This document shows, piece after piece, positions 8,954 to 20,392 of a stretch of DNA of 64,000 bases (positions are counted from its first letter, which is position 1; every line of letters begins with the position of its first letter). A program made the position numbers and the translations under genes. The DNA lies in contig RQSC01000026.1 in assembly GCA_013416795.1 (NCBI GenBank), positions 738,126-802,125 on the forward strand, in the 5' to 3' direction. Origin of the DNA: Prasinococcaceae sp. CCMP 1430 (Eukaryota > Prasinodermophyta > Palmophyllophyceae > Prasinococcales > Prasinococcaceae). The notes under the pieces are model-generated. The model ran no database searches and was not told the DNA's origin. It saw only the letters and a program-made list of their open reading frames with translations.

Positions 8954-10146
8954 GCAAACCCCAAGGCACACCCGCCACACTCCCGATCGCACCGACCGGA
9001 CGCACACAAGCACACACACACACACGTGCCCACACACAATCCCCTCCCCCCCCCCACACACACAAACACCACACACGCACACACGCACACACGCGCACAC
9101 GCGCGCGCGCGCACACGACACGCGCGCGCGTCCGCGCGATGCGCACATTCGGATTCGCGCGCCTCTCGGCGCCTTTTCCCGGATTCCTCCCCGGGTCCCC
9201 CCCCCGTCGCCGGAACCCCACTCGATGTCTTGCATCGCATTCGCCGCCCTTCGCCCCCGGCGGCCCCCCGTTGGGATTCCGCCTTCCAACCGGCTTCGGG
9301 CGTTCCAACCCGGGGTTCCAACTTTCAACCCCATCCGATCCGCGCTTCGGCCCAAGCGCGCGCGGAAGCCGACGCGCGCCATCAAAACGCATCCGAGTCG
9401 GGGCAACGGTCACTAACGGCGCCCGACGCCGGGATGCCGTACGGCGGGACGCGTTTTGATGGGCGCGTGAGCGCACGTCAAAACGCACCCGATCGCGCGC
9501 CGGGCGCCGAGGGCGCGCGCGCGCGCGCGGGGGGGGGACGTCACAACGCAAGGCGCGCGGCAACGTCACAACGCAGGGCGCGCGTCAACGTCAAAACGCA
9601 CGGCGATTTTCCTTTTTTCTTTTTTCGGTGTTTCTTTTTCTTTTTCTTTTTCTTTTTCTTTTTCTTTGCGGGGGGGAATGCGGCGCGCGGACGCGGATGG
9701 GATGCGAGGACGGGCCATCAAAATGAGAGGTGACCATCAAATCGCAAGGAGGACGCTTTTGGATCGCGCGGGGCGGTGCGCGCGCGCGCGCGCGCGCGGG
9801 CGGTGGGCGGGAGGGGTGTGGGTGTCGGCTGCAGGAGGACATCCACGTGAACCTCCTGCCGGCCGAGCGCGCGATTTATCTGGAGGAAAGAGGGGGGGCG
9901 AGACGAGGCGAGACGAGGCGGGGTAGGGCCTGCCTGCGAGTGCGCGGGGCAGGGCGGGAGCGCGGTTTCCCGGGGGTGGGCCGGCCGCCGCAGCCATCGG
10001 TGGACCGTGCGTGAGGGCCGCGACCGACGCCACCATCGCGCTCGCCCCGCGTGGGAAAGACCCCCGCGCAGTCGAGCAAAGGCGCCGCGGCGAGTAGGTG
10101 GGTGGGTGAATAAAGGGGTTGGAGGCAGCGGCGGCAGCCCGCGGCG
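8954..10146. promoter_or_regulatory. Divergent spacer with (CA)n tract, (TTTTTC)n tract and eight TTTTGAYG-type elements
   Basis: No credible gene. It contains a (CA)n/(CG)n tract (about 9005-9130) and a TTTTTC hexanucleotide run (9631-9667). It also holds a cluster of the recurrent element, consensus GTGCGTTTTGAYGK: minus copies at 9379-9394, 9474-9489, 9539-9551 and 9561-9576 (both with GTTGTG), 9585-9600, 9715-9727 and 9734-9748, and one plus copy at 9448-9463. It lies between a minus gene and a plus gene, so it is probably a shared upstream region. Confidence 0.6.
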
Positions 10147-10857
10147 ATGCTGGACCCATCGGCCCCGGCGGCGGGTGCGCGACCTGCCGACAGAAGTCGC
10201 GCTGCGCCGTCGATGCGCAACCGGCAGCAGCACGCGAGTCCCAACGTCACCAACGCGCTGGCGTGGGACACGTCGGCGGCGGACAAATTCGACAGTCGCC
10301 GCTGGGACTGCACGGTACGCCATGACGGCTCGACCAACCCGGTGAGGCAGCTCGACCGCGTCACAGGCGAAGCGCGGCCCCGGATGAGCTATTCAGAACT
10401 GAACAAGTCCATGCAAATTCCCACCGTGTCGCGCAGGGAGCGCAAGGGCAGCCTGCGGTACATGTTCCCCGGAGCGACCGGTCAGCAGCCGCCGCCGCCC
10501 GAGGAGAAAACCCCGCCGGCGCTGAAGCAGGTGCACGGCTACAACATCATCAAGAATTCCAGCGGCGACAAGGATGCGGACAGCGCGTTCGCCGCCAAGG
10601 AGAGAGAGCAGTGGAAGCGCCGGAACACGCAGGCCCTCGCTGCAGTACCCGTGAACCAACGCGATCGCGGCTACAATGTGGTGAGCGGCGTGGAGTATGA
10701 CACGGAGCGTGCCGCGCGAGAGCAGAAGGCGGAGCGCGCCGCGCTCGACCGTCGTTACCACCTCGTGCGGCAAATGGCAGAGAAAGAAGAGGCGCGGCGC
10801 AACCAGCCGGTGCGACAGGACAAGCGCCTCGGCCTCGCCCCTCAATGGGTAAACTAA
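10147..10857 (+). CDS. Conserved-looking hypothetical protein
   Basis: Uninterrupted 236-aa frame from the ATG at 10147 to TAA 10855-10857. It is hydrophilic, with a Pro/Ala-rich start. Two similar short motifs (GYNIIKNSSG about 135, GYNVVSGVEY about 176) are followed by a charged helical C-terminus (ERAAREQKAERAALDRRYH) ending LGLAPQWVN. The spacing of repeated GYN motifs and the lack of signal peptide or membrane segment suggest a soluble structural protein, possibly cytoskeletal or ciliary, but I do not recognise the family. The stop is 213 bp from the convergent methyltransferase stop, and TGTAA occurs 74 nt past it (10931-10935). A second ATG (SMRNRQQH, residue 22) is an alternative start. 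Confidence 0.65.
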   Translation: MLDPSAPAAGARPADRSRAAPSMRNRQQHASPNVTNALAWDTSAADKFDSRRWDCTVRHDGSTNPVRQLDRVTGEARPRMSYSELNKSMQIPTVSRRERKGSLRYMFPGATGQQPPPPEEKTPPALKQVHGYNIIKNSSGDKDADSAFAAKEREQWKRRNTQALAAVPVNQRDRGYNVVSGVEYDTERAAREQKAERAALDRRYHLVRQMAEKEEARRNQPVRQDKRLGLAPQWVN

Positions 10858-11070
10858 TCCATTTTGACCCTGCTCTGAAGCGGCAGTGGCAGCTCGCGCG
10901 CGACGCGCGCAGCGACCGCCGTGCCCGTGCTGTAATATCCCCGTGTCAGGCGCCACGGACGTGCGGCGGCGCGTAGGGTGTACACGCGTGCACCGGCGCG
11001 AGGATCCGATGGTGTTTATTAGACTACAGTATATGTCTGCCTGTATATGGACCGCGGGATGTCATGGCGA

Positions 11071-13569
11071 TCAGCGGAGTGCGAACGCACGCGACACGCA
11101 TTCCTCGTAGTCTGGTCGGCCGATGATATAGTCTTTGTATTCGACCCTTGTAAGGTCTGTTTTGACAGCTCCGAGCATGTCGGCCACCGACGACGTGTCC
11201 ACGAAGGGCTTAGCGCCGGCGGTAAAAGGGAACTCACGCGGCGGGCGCCAGCTGGGTTGGCCGCGCCAAATTTGTGTATATCCATGCGTCCACAACAGTT
11301 GGAGCACAGCGAAGGAGGTGGGCCTGTCGATGTGCGATAGGCGCGGTCGCTGTGTCAGGTGACGGACCACGTCCGTGGGTTGCGGGCGCGCGCGCGCAGC
11401 CACGCGCGGCATATCGAGCCGAAGGCGCACACACCTGTCGCCGGTCTCAAGTATGACCCAGCACGGCGGCTGTTCCGCGAGCCACGCAGTAGCAGAGCTT
11501 AGAGCCAAAAATTCCGAGTCCTCGACGTCGAACTTTGCCACTAGCACGTTTGGCCACTCAGACTGCGGAACGCGCGTGGTATGGCCTCCGTCGCCGCCTT
11601 CTGCACACGCCGCGCCGCGTAGGGCGTTGGCCAAGGTCGTAACGCCCGCGAGCGCTTTGGGCGGGCATCGATCCCTGGCAGTCATTGCCTTGCCATTGCG
11701 CGGGCCAAACATGCCTTGGCCGCCAAGATTGTTTTCGGTCTCAGTCGAAAAGCACACGCCGTCGTCTTTGCGTATCACTTGCACGCCCGCTGGCGAACTC
11801 ATCGCGAACGGAAGTAGTTTGGTGATGCCGACGCTTGTAGCGGGGGGGGTACGAACAGGGCCGGTGGAAGAGGCGTGCCCTGTAGCGTTCGAAGATGCCG
11901 CATCCGCCGCGGCGATGAGTGCCATCTCCTTCGCCAGGCCGGCAGCGAGAACGTTGGCAGCCGCGACTGCTGCGTTCGACGCGAGCCCCTCGACGCCGAA
12001 GATCGGCACCTGTGGGGGCAACGCCGCGCGCAGTGGTGCCAGCCAATCGCCAATGTTGGTCCCGACGTCAAGGAATGCAGGCCCGCCGCACGCCAGACCT
12101 TGGGGCCAGCGCAGCCCTGTGGTCGGATCAAGCGTGCCGACATCATCAGCGAGTATTTCTTGGCCGTGCACTGCATCGGATCGCACATCAATGCTGGCTT
12201 TTGCGTCCCCATGTCGAAGGCTTTCAGGTTCGCCCTCGTCGTTTGGGAACGGGGACGTAGCAGGAGCAGTGCGCTTGCGGAGCTTGGCTGCGGTCCGCGC
12301 GGCGTGCGCGAAGGCGCGCGGCACCCACGACCACAGATCTTTCTCCCATCTGAAGCCCGTCACAAATTCATTGCTCACCAAGTCATCTGCCCATGCGCAC
12401 GTTTCGATGGCCGCCACCCGTGCTTGCTGGTAGCTCGAGCTTGCGGGCAGCGTGAGGTTTTGCGTGGCGCAATTGAGGGGACGGCTTTGAATCGCCGTGG
12501 CGATCGTGCGCAAGGCGCCAGGGCCGCCAGCAAGCGCGCGCGCCTGCGAGCAGAACGATCAAGGCAGCATTAGCAGTCACAGCAGTCACACGAAAGGGGA
12601 GAGGGATAAAAAAATACGTCGATCGCGGGTGTGATCACACGGTGAATGGTGTTGCCAGTCAGCGCAGATTGCGGTGCCGCGCCGGTGCGCACGCATGAGA
12701 ACGCTTTGCTTGACGAGGTGTACGCGCGCGCTTACCACGGACGACGCGTTGCCTCTCTCGGCGACGGCAAACGTCATCTGCGGAATGTTGGCATGAAAGG
12801 CATTGAAACGCTTGTCCCCGCCGCTGTACAGCAGCTGAGCCGGACCGTTGCGCTTGTCATCCACAATGGTGCGTTGGGCGAGCCGTGCAGTTGCCGCCAG
12901 CTGGTTGAGCTCCGCCACCGAGCTGCTCAGTGTGGCAGGCGTGAGGTCTATCCAGCCGTAGTCTGCTCGCACAACGTCCGTGTGTGCATTCGCCGAGCGC
13001 ATCGCGCCACGAGACATCCCGCGAATGCGATCAGCGCTGCTGCTGTCGCGGCGCGCCATCCCATGCCAACTCGCGGCCGTGCGGCCAGATGACAGATTGC
13101 CGGCGATACTCGTCTCGACGGTGCCAGCAAGCGCAAAGATCTCGCGCACCATGCGCACCCGTCGTGCGCGCTGCGCAGTGTCAAACGCGCGCACCTGCGC
13201 AGCACGCGCGACCACAGCGGCCGCGTGTTCGCGAGCGGTGGCGTTTTGCGCCGCGCCAACCGATGGACCAACTCTGGCCACAGTCACGCTCTTCACTTGG
13301 AATGGCGTTGCAGCGCTGGGATCGGACGCCTTCTCGAGCGCGCGCGCGCTCGCATCGCCGAAGGGCGTCACGAAGAGGTCTGCCCGCGGCAGCGGGCGTC
13401 GGGATGCGGTGCCGCCAAGCAATGCCGTCCACGCGAATGGAAATGTCTCGGCGCCACCAGCAGCATCGGCGAGCAGCCCCCTACTCTCGCGTTGGTGCCC
13501 GCCCGCTCCTCGCGCCTCGCCTGCGAGCAGCACGAGCACGCCGCGCGCCGCTGCGCCCGCGGCCGCCAT
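11071..13569 (-). CDS. FkbM-like (Methyltransf_21) protein with long N-terminal region
   Basis: Two exons, 12736-13569 and 11071-12543, joined across a 192-nt intron (donor GTAAGC, acceptor CTCGCAG). Both are phase 0, giving 768 aa (GNASSV|ARALAGG). The C-terminal half carries the SAM-binding motif FLDVGTNIGDW (about 435), an acidic strand end PIFGVEG, and the late motif AKFDVEDSEFLAL, all typical of FkbM-family O-methyltransferases on sugars or secondary metabolites. The start is the ATG at 13569 (MAAAGAAARGVLVLLAGEA), which looks like a signal peptide or anchor. The N-terminal 280 residues resemble no family I know and contain several N-x-S/T sites. A secretory or Golgi location is inferred. 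Without splicing this would look like two unrelated genes. Confidence 0.75.
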
Positions 13570-14166
13570 GCGCGCGCCCGCGCGCGCGCATCGCCGGCCA
13601 AGCCTGGCTCGCCCAGTGCCAGCCGCCACCGCAGCCTCAGGGTACCGAACGCGCGCCCGTCAGGGCGCGCGCACTGTGCCGCCTTCCCCTCAAACACACA
13701 CCCTGCCCCACCCTCCTGGTACCAGGCACTGTCAACAGCGCGCTGTAATTTTTGGCGAACAGCCAATTTCCCGGCGGTGCGCGCGGGCGGGCGCCGGTGC
13801 GCCTGCGCGGGCGCCCGGCACGCGGGCACGAATCGGCGACCGGGCGGGGTGAGGACGCTCAGCAGCGCACCGGGCGTGCTCCGCACGTGCGCCTGCGGGC
13901 GGGCGGGTGGGTTAGGGGATGCGTGCGTGTGTGTGTGGTGTGTGGTGGGTGCGGCGCTGCGGCCGAGCGTGGGCGTGATGGAACGCGCAGAATTTATTTC
14001 GCGCGCGGGAAATTGCACGAGCCCTCCCAGGGGTGGGGGCGTGCTGGCTTGGGCGCCGCGCTCAGCGCGCCGATGACTGACTGTCCTCGGTGGCATGCTG
14101 TGACTCTGGCGAGGACTAGCACCAGACGGCTCTCGCCGTTTGCTCGGCGCGAGGCGGCGCGACGAG
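13570..14166. other. Spacer between two minus genes
   Basis: It holds the 5' flank of the methyltransferase gene and the 3' flank of the ankyrin gene. Apart from a short (TG)n-like tract near 13925-13950 and alternating GC runs I see nothing; frames across it have poor codon usage. Confidence 0.6.
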
Positions 14167-14988
14167 CTAGCGTCCGTCAGCTGACGACGACGACGGCAAC
14201 GGCGACGAAGATCCGGCGCTGCGTAGCATGGCGGCGATATCGCCGTGGCCATTCTCCTCGGCCACCTGCAGAGCCGTGGTCCCGTTCGAATCGCGCCTGG
14301 ACGTGTCGGCGCCTGCTTTGATCAACACTTCCACGCATTCGCGGTGGCCACGCATGGCGGCCACTGCGAGGGCGCTGCACACATCAGGTAGGTCCTGATA
14401 CCAAAATGGAGAATCGCCCGAATAATACGTCGCGTCTGCATTTTCTCCGCGTTCGAGAAAAAGCTGGACAACGTCCGACACGCCCTCACGCGCCGCGGCT
14501 AGTATGAGGTCGTCAAAGTTTCCTCCAAACTGAGTAGACATGATCTGCTCGGTAAGCCGGCGCAGGATGTCCCGCGCCACGTCGCGCCCCTCACGTGCCA
14601 TGCGCACGGCGGCCGCGTTGGATCCGAGCGCGCGCGTTGCGAGCAGCATCGCCCCGCGCACGTTCCCTGCCCGGGCTCTGAAATTGCCGGAGCCCCCGGC
14701 GACGTCGGCGTCAAACACCTCGGTCCCCGGGCGCGCGAAGCTGAACGATGCCTTGGCCGCCTTGCACAGTACATAGTCGATTTGATCGCCAAAGCCATCC
14801 TCCACGCGCCATGTCACGAGCCAGCGGACGGCGGCCCGCGCCGATTCGAGCTCAGCGCGTGCCGCACGCACAGCGGCCACTGAGACGCCAAGCGCCTGCG
14901 TAGCGAGCAAGAGCGCCTGGCGCGCGCGCTCCGCGCGCGTCGCGTCGTCGCCGCCACCCCGCCCCTGCTCCGCCACGCCAGCGGACAT
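14167..14988 (-). CDS. Ankyrin-repeat protein
   Basis: 273 aa from the ATG at 14988 (MSAGVAEQGRGG); the frame is open further upstream but that overlaps the divergent promoter. The first 170 residues contain two similar helical modules, ALLLATQALGVSVAAVRAAR and AMLLATRALGSNAAAVRMAR, each followed by a hydrophobic/charged helix. The rest is ankyrin-like: FDDLILAAAREGVSDVVQLF, then ALAVAAMRGHRECVEVLIKAGA, then GTTALQVAEENGHGDIAAML. It ends in a Ser-rich tail. A protein-interaction role is all that can be inferred. It shares a 290-bp divergent promoter with the small membrane protein gene. Confidence 0.7.
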   Translation of the reverse strand: MSAGVAEQGRGGGDDATRAERARQALLLATQALGVSVAAVRAARAELESARAAVRWLVTWRVEDGFGDQIDYVLCKAAKASFSFARPGTEVFDADVAGGSGNFRARAGNVRGAMLLATRALGSNAAAVRMAREGRDVARDILRRLTEQIMSTQFGGNFDDLILAAAREGVSDVVQLFLERGENADATYYSGDSPFWYQDLPDVCSALAVAAMRGHRECVEVLIKAGADTSRRDSNGTTALQVAEENGHGDIAAMLRSAGSSSPLPSSSSADGR

Positions 14989-15278
14989 GCCGGCGCACAC
15001 GGAACCCAGGAGGCGCCTTGCGTCCGCGCGCTGAGCGCGTTGAGCGCGCAGACTGGCGCCCTCTGGCACGTCGCTCTGTATTTCTGCCAAACGAAACAGC
15101 CGCACAGATATCAAGCAGTGCCACACCGCGCTCCCCAGGCGCCCGCAAAAAGCGCGCGGCGGAGGGGAGGAAACCAGGGGTGCGCTGGGCGCGGGGGTTA
15201 GCCGTGCCCGTAGGACGCGCTTCCAACGCTGGAATCCAGGTTCGGTGGCGTGGCGGTGCAGGCACTCCTCTGCGCGTG

Positions 15279-16045
15279 ATGGCGCCCGCGGCGACCGCGA
15301 AGGGAGGCAGCGGCGCCGCGGCGTCGAAAGGGGATGCGGGCGGCACGTCTTCGCCGGCTGCAATGCCCGAGCCACCTGCGCTCTCTGATATCCGTCGATT
15401 CGTCCTACCGCTCTGGGGTGGCTCGCTGTGCGCGCTTGTGTTGCTCGGCGGCCTTTCGCGCCTGCTGGTGGTGCTAGGCACATTTTCGGCGTGCGTGCTG
15501 TACCTGAACAACCCATACAACTCAACCGAAGGGCGCGAAGCCGCATGGAAGAAGCTTCATGAGGCGCGGGCCGCCTTTAAGGCCGCGAAGGTCGAGGGCA
15601 TGGCCAAGGAGGGGAGGCGCCTCGGCCTATTGGGCAGCATGCTGGCGTCGCCGGTGAAGAGCGCCAACAGAGCACTCTCCAGAGAGAAGGTCATGCAGAA
15701 CTATGTTTTCTTCTCGTGCGCGTATATCGGCGGCACGTCGGACGAGGCAGACACCGAGCACATGGTGCGTGTGGTTTGTCACCAGCTCTGCCAACAAGCG
15801 GTTGCTGCGACTGCGACTGACACAATGCGCTCATCCGCACGCCGTGCTCTGTCCGCAGGCAGTGGGGATCATGTCGCAGTGGTAAGGCCGTTCAGCCAGC
15901 CGCCAGCGCACTTGACCGCGTGCACGAGGGCGCGCGCCGCCGCGCGCTGACGCACCCCCACGCGCATATGTGCACATATAGGTACGTCTTCTCACTGCCC
16001 GCGACGAACGCGGCGATAGACGTGGCTTTCAACAAGCGCAAATAA
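15279..16045 (+). CDS. Small integral membrane protein, three exons
   Basis: Exons 15279-15764, 15859-15881 (a 23-nt micro-exon) and 15982-16045; introns have GTGCGT...CCGCAG and GTAAGG...ATATAG ends. All phases agree and give 190 aa. A Gly/Ala/Ser-rich start precedes one or two membrane spans (LWGGSLCALVLLGGLSRLLV, then VLGTFSACVLYLNN). A basic amphipathic helix (WKKLHEARAAFKAAKVEG) follows, and a conserved-looking C-terminus that crosses the micro-exon: AVGIMSQWYVFSLPATNAAI, then FNKRK. The family is not recognised; an endomembrane protein is likely. The stop is 123 bp from the convergent UPF2 stop, the tightest pair in the window. Confidence 0.7.
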
Positions 16046-16168
16046 GCGGGGGGTTGCCTTCACGGCACCGCGCACCACGGAAAGAGTGAGCCCCAGGCAG
16101 AGATGCTGTGCACTGGGCCGCAGCTCGTAGCCCTATCATCTTGTAGTCTAGTCTACATGTTGTTACAG

Positions 16169-19100
16169 TCACATCAGGTCATTGACCGTGTCCATCTCCA
16201 GCTTGGGCGCCGGAGCCAGCTTGGGCTCCGACCTTGCGCGGCCCCCAGCCCCACTTCCAGCGAGCTTGAACGTGCGCGTCGGAAGCTCCGAGCCTTGCTC
16301 GTCCGCCAGGGCGTCCGCCTCGAGCACGAGGCGGCGTATCTCGCGGCGCTCGACCTCCTGCGCGCGCTCCGCCTCGCGCCGTGCCGCCACCAAGCTGGTG
16401 GCTGTGGGAATAGCAAGCAGTCCAGTCTTGCTTTTCCCCTTGATCAGGCACCTGAAATTCATCGTGCTCGGCGCCGTCGCGTCGGACGCATCGCCGCGGG
16501 TCTGCGATCCCGCTGGCGCGGTCGGCCGCGTGGGACCGCCCTCCACGCCCGAAGCCATGCCGGCGATCGAGCTGGTGGAGGCAGTGGCTGCGTCCGCCAT
16601 GCCCAACATGCCTTTGCCGAGGAAGCTGGCCATCTCGGCCTCAAATGCTTCCACATCCTCTGCGCTCGCCTGAGGGCGGCTGCGAAGGCGGGCCCCGCGC
16701 TCCTCGCGCTCCTCAAGCTCCCCATCGGAGCTGCTGCTGCCGTCGCTGCTGCTGTAGCCATCCATCTCGGCGTCCTCCGCGCCGCTGCCGTCCTCTTCCT
16801 CGCTCATGTCTTCGGCATCGCTCTCACCCTCATCGCTCGATCCGTCTTCAGCTTCCTGCGCAAACAAAAGGTCCATATTGTCGTCGTCGTCGGCATCGAC
16901 CTCCTCGACGTCGGCATCCGCACGCGGGGCTTCCTCAGCGTCGAGCGCTTGCGCTGCGGCGGTGGCTTCCTCGAGGTTGACGAAGCGCACGAGCCGCGGG
17001 CGCAGGCGCTCGAAGACATCCTGCACGGCAAACTCAAGCTCAAAGGGCAGCTCATCCACGGGTAGCGGCTGCTCGGCTGGGTCCTCAGTAGCTGCACCTC
17101 CGTCCGCGTCGGCGCCGGAGGCCGTCAGCTCAGCCTGCGATGAGGATCGCGGTGCCCTCTGTTGCTGTCCGTCTTCCGCGGTCACTTCCTCATTCGCCCG
17201 TGCCTTGGCAAGCACATACTGTTGAAAGCGAACGATAAATGCGTCAACCGTCGTCCTGCCCTTGCGTGTCTTGTCGAGAGTCTCGCCGCACGCCCCCAAG
17301 AGGCGCAGGCACAGCCTCGCACGACCCCAATCCGTGGGAGGATCGCTGGTGGCTGCGTGCTTAGCGGCGCGCGCAGCGACTGCCATGGCCTCCTTCGTGG
17401 TGTCAACGCCCGGGTTCGCAGCGGATGCTGCGGCGGCGGCGGCCGCCGCCGCTGCGGCCGACGCGTGTCCCCAGGTGAGCAGCATGTTGAGCGTAGCGAA
17501 GATGAGGGGGGCTGGTACAACTTTGACGTTGTGCAGCTCTGCAAGCAGACCAGCCAGCGCGAGCTTGCGCTGCGCCAGCCGCGCGTCGTTGTCTTCCACC
17601 GCCTGGCGCAGCTCCTCCAGCACGCAGTCGACCACGCCGACGTGCAGCTCGGGCCGGTACAGCCGCAGCGTGGCCAGTGCCACTGCTGCCGCAGGCGCCG
17701 AGTGCGACCGTTGAACGACAGCCTCGAGCACGCACTCTTCCACGAGCTCGCCGCAGCGCGCCCAAGGCAAGCGTCGCACCTGCTTGACAATGCGTGGCAC
17801 CGCGCGCTTGCCTCTGCCGAGCCCCCCGATGACGAGATCGCGAACGTATAGCTCAAGTGGCGTGAGTGTCCTCACGCGCGCGACGGCCCGCTCCGGAGGG
17901 CGCGTAGCGAGCATTGCGGATTCGATGAGCGATGTGTGCCGCGACTCCAAGTTCCTCGCCGATGCGAGACGCTTGAGCTTGTCAAGGTTTTGTGCCATGC
18001 GCTCGGCCGACAGCGGCGTGAGGAGCAGGTAGCGTCCGCACGATTCAAGCAGAGCGCAGAGCACGTCGATGTTTTGCCCGGACAAATCCCGCAGCAGCGC
18101 CTCCATGTGGCGGAGCACGTCAGATGGCGGCACGATGCCAAATTTCGCGAGCTCGCCCATGTAACGCGCATTCGCGAGGCGGTTCTCAATGCCATGCATG
18201 CCATCCACCGATGAGGTCGTGTGCCCCCTCGCCGCACGTCTGCGCGCAAAGTCGTGCTGCACCACATCGACCACGTGCATGGCCACTTCGGTGTAGTGCG
18301 GCGCGATGGTGGCCACGAGCCGCGCATAGTGTGCAGCGAGGTCGGGTCGGGAGCGCGGCACGGCCTCCAGTCGACGCGCCAGGCGCTTGCGACTTGCTTT
18401 CGTGCTCATGAGGCAGAATTCGACGGCCTTCTTGTCGACGTCCTCCCGCGTGCTCAGATCCGAGTCCAGCGTCTCCTCGAACGCGTCCATGCGCACGCAC
18501 GCTTTGTCAAAGGTCGATGCACCATCATTATTTCCGTCGTCACTCGTGGCTGTTGCCTCGCCAGCCACGTCCTCGATTGTATTTCCGTCCTTGTCCTGCT
18601 CCCCCCCGCTCGGGGCCTTGCCCTTGCGCTCTTCGCCGAGCAGAGCGCCCGGCACGTGCGCTCGCAGCTCTAGCAGGTCCTGGTAGTAGGCGCGCTCGTA
18701 TTCGTCGTCGAATGGGCCGAGCCTGTCGTCGCTGATGTCCGCCGCGGTGTGCCGCACGACACCCACGGTCCCTTGGACTTGTGCCGCCCCATCGTCTTGC
18801 GCGTCCTCCAGCGCTGGCACCGAGCGGCCCAGCACCTCTGCCAGCTTGCCGAGCGAGGACTGCAGCGCGTCAAACGCCTCACGAACACGCAGGTATTTCT
18901 CTCGTTTCTCTTTGGACTGGTCGGCGCTGCCCGCTTTGATGGCGCTGCGCTCGGCGCTGACCTCCATTTGGCGCAAGGACCGGTAGGCATTCAGCAGCAC
19001 CTCCTCCCTCCCATCCATGAACGTGCCGAGGGCGCTCAGCAACACCTGTCGCTGGTCCTCACGCACGATCACGAGCTTGCCGAAGAGCCCGTCGCCATCG

Positions 19101-20186
19101 GCGGCGCCGTCGTCTACGGCTCCAGTCGGGGCAGCTGAAACACCGTGTGTGCCGTCCCCGCGCTCGCCACTCTCGCTCTCCACGCTCCCGGCCCCGCACG
19201 CAGACTGCGCGGTGCTGTGCGCCTGCGGAGCCCCCGGCGGCGGCGGGGGCCGTTGCGGGATATCGAGGCCCAGGAAGGGCCACTGGCCCTGCTTGGCGAA
19301 TGCCAGCACTAGAGCGAGTGCTTCGGCGGCCTCCTCTCCGTCCCAGGGCTCGCGCGGCTTGAGGAGGCCGCGAACAAGCCCAACGAGCCCCGACAGCGAC
19401 GGCTCGACGCCCGAAGCGACTAGCTCACATAGCAGCCGCAGCGCCGACCTGCGGCGCGCCATCGTCGCATCAGCGGCATCATCCGATTGACCGGCCGCGA
19501 TCTTTTGCAGTCTAGAGGCCACCGCAGCGCCAAACCCCTCGTAGCGGCGGTGCAGGAGCCAGCACGCCCTCGCTGCCGACATAATGTCCGTGGATTTCAG
19601 CTTGGCATCGCACACCGCCACGGCGGCCTCGGGCACGTATTTCGACAAGTTGACCTTGGCGAGGTCCACGAGGGTCGCCGCCTCGGTGTCCTCGCTGATC
19701 TTGCTGAGCTTCTTTAGCGCGCCCGTGCATCGCTTAATGGAAGAGTCCAGGGTCTTGAGGAAGGCCTCCGAGGGCCGCTCGGGGGAGAGGTTCGCCGCGC
19801 GTGCCTCGCTGCGCACAGCAGCCGCCGTGACCGCGGCGGCGTAGCGCTCCTCCGCGGCGGCGCGCTCGGCCGCGGCGCGTTTCGCAGCCTCCTCAGCCTC
19901 GCGTCGCGCGGCCTCGAGCGCTTCAGCCTCGGCTTTGGCGCGCGCAGCGGCCTCTTTCTGCGCTCTTCGCTTGGCCTCCTCCGCCTGCGCGCGAGCTCGA
20001 TCGGCCGCCGCGACGGCCTCATCAAACGCTGCCCCCTTCTTCCCGCCGCCGCCGCGCCCGCCGCTGCGCCCTCGCCCGGCCGCTGGAACCCCAGCAGCCC
20101 CCGGGCCCCTACCACCTCCCCTGCCTCCCTTCACGCCTCGGCCCTTTCCCCGCCCCCCTCCGCCCTGGCCGCCGTCGCGGCCCCCA

Positions 20187-20221
<35 letters not shown>

Positions 20222-20392
20222 CGGCTGCCGTTGCTTCTGCCGCAGCGGGCCACCGCCGTCCGCCCTCCTCGCCTTATCGCCGTCACCCGCGCTCCCGCCG
20301 TCTTTCCTCCCGCCTCCGCGGCCGCCCGCGCGCCCCGCGGCGCGCCCGCCGCCTCCGCTGCTGCCCTCGCCGCCGCCGGGCACGCCGCCCAT
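16169..20392 (-). CDS. UPF2: Nonsense-mediated mRNA decay factor UPF2
   Basis: Intronless, 1,407 aa from the ATG at 20392. The N-terminus is Gly-rich with a (CTG/CAG)10 polyglutamine run and a charged helix. Three MIF4G-like helical domains follow: about 213-450 (FLKTLDSSIKRCTGALKKL), 690-830 (NIDVLCALLESCGRYLL) and 837-1075 (LFVRD-like LELYVRDLVIGGLGRG, LRLLGACGETLDKTRKGR, ELEFAVQDVFERLRPRL). An acidic segment (1150-1215) and the UPF1-binding C-terminus (FRCLIKGKSKTGLLAIP..., REIRRLVLEADAL) complete the usual UPF2 order. UPF2 bridges UPF1 and UPF3 on exon-junction or premature-stop mRNPs in the cytoplasm. A TTACA on plus (TGTAA on minus) sits right after the stop. Divergent promoter shared with the long coiled-coil gene. 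Confidence 0.9.
20189..20220. repeat. (CTG)10 trinucleotide repeat encoding poly-Gln in UPF2
   Basis: About ten CTG units on plus read as CAG on the coding strand, giving a glutamine run inside the Gly/Arg-rich N-terminus of UPF2. Likely length-polymorphic. Confidence 0.9.

Noticed and set aside
9005-9130. (CA)n tract as a possible CRISPR or satellite array
   Set aside because: Simple dinucleotide repeats without spacers or a longer unit.
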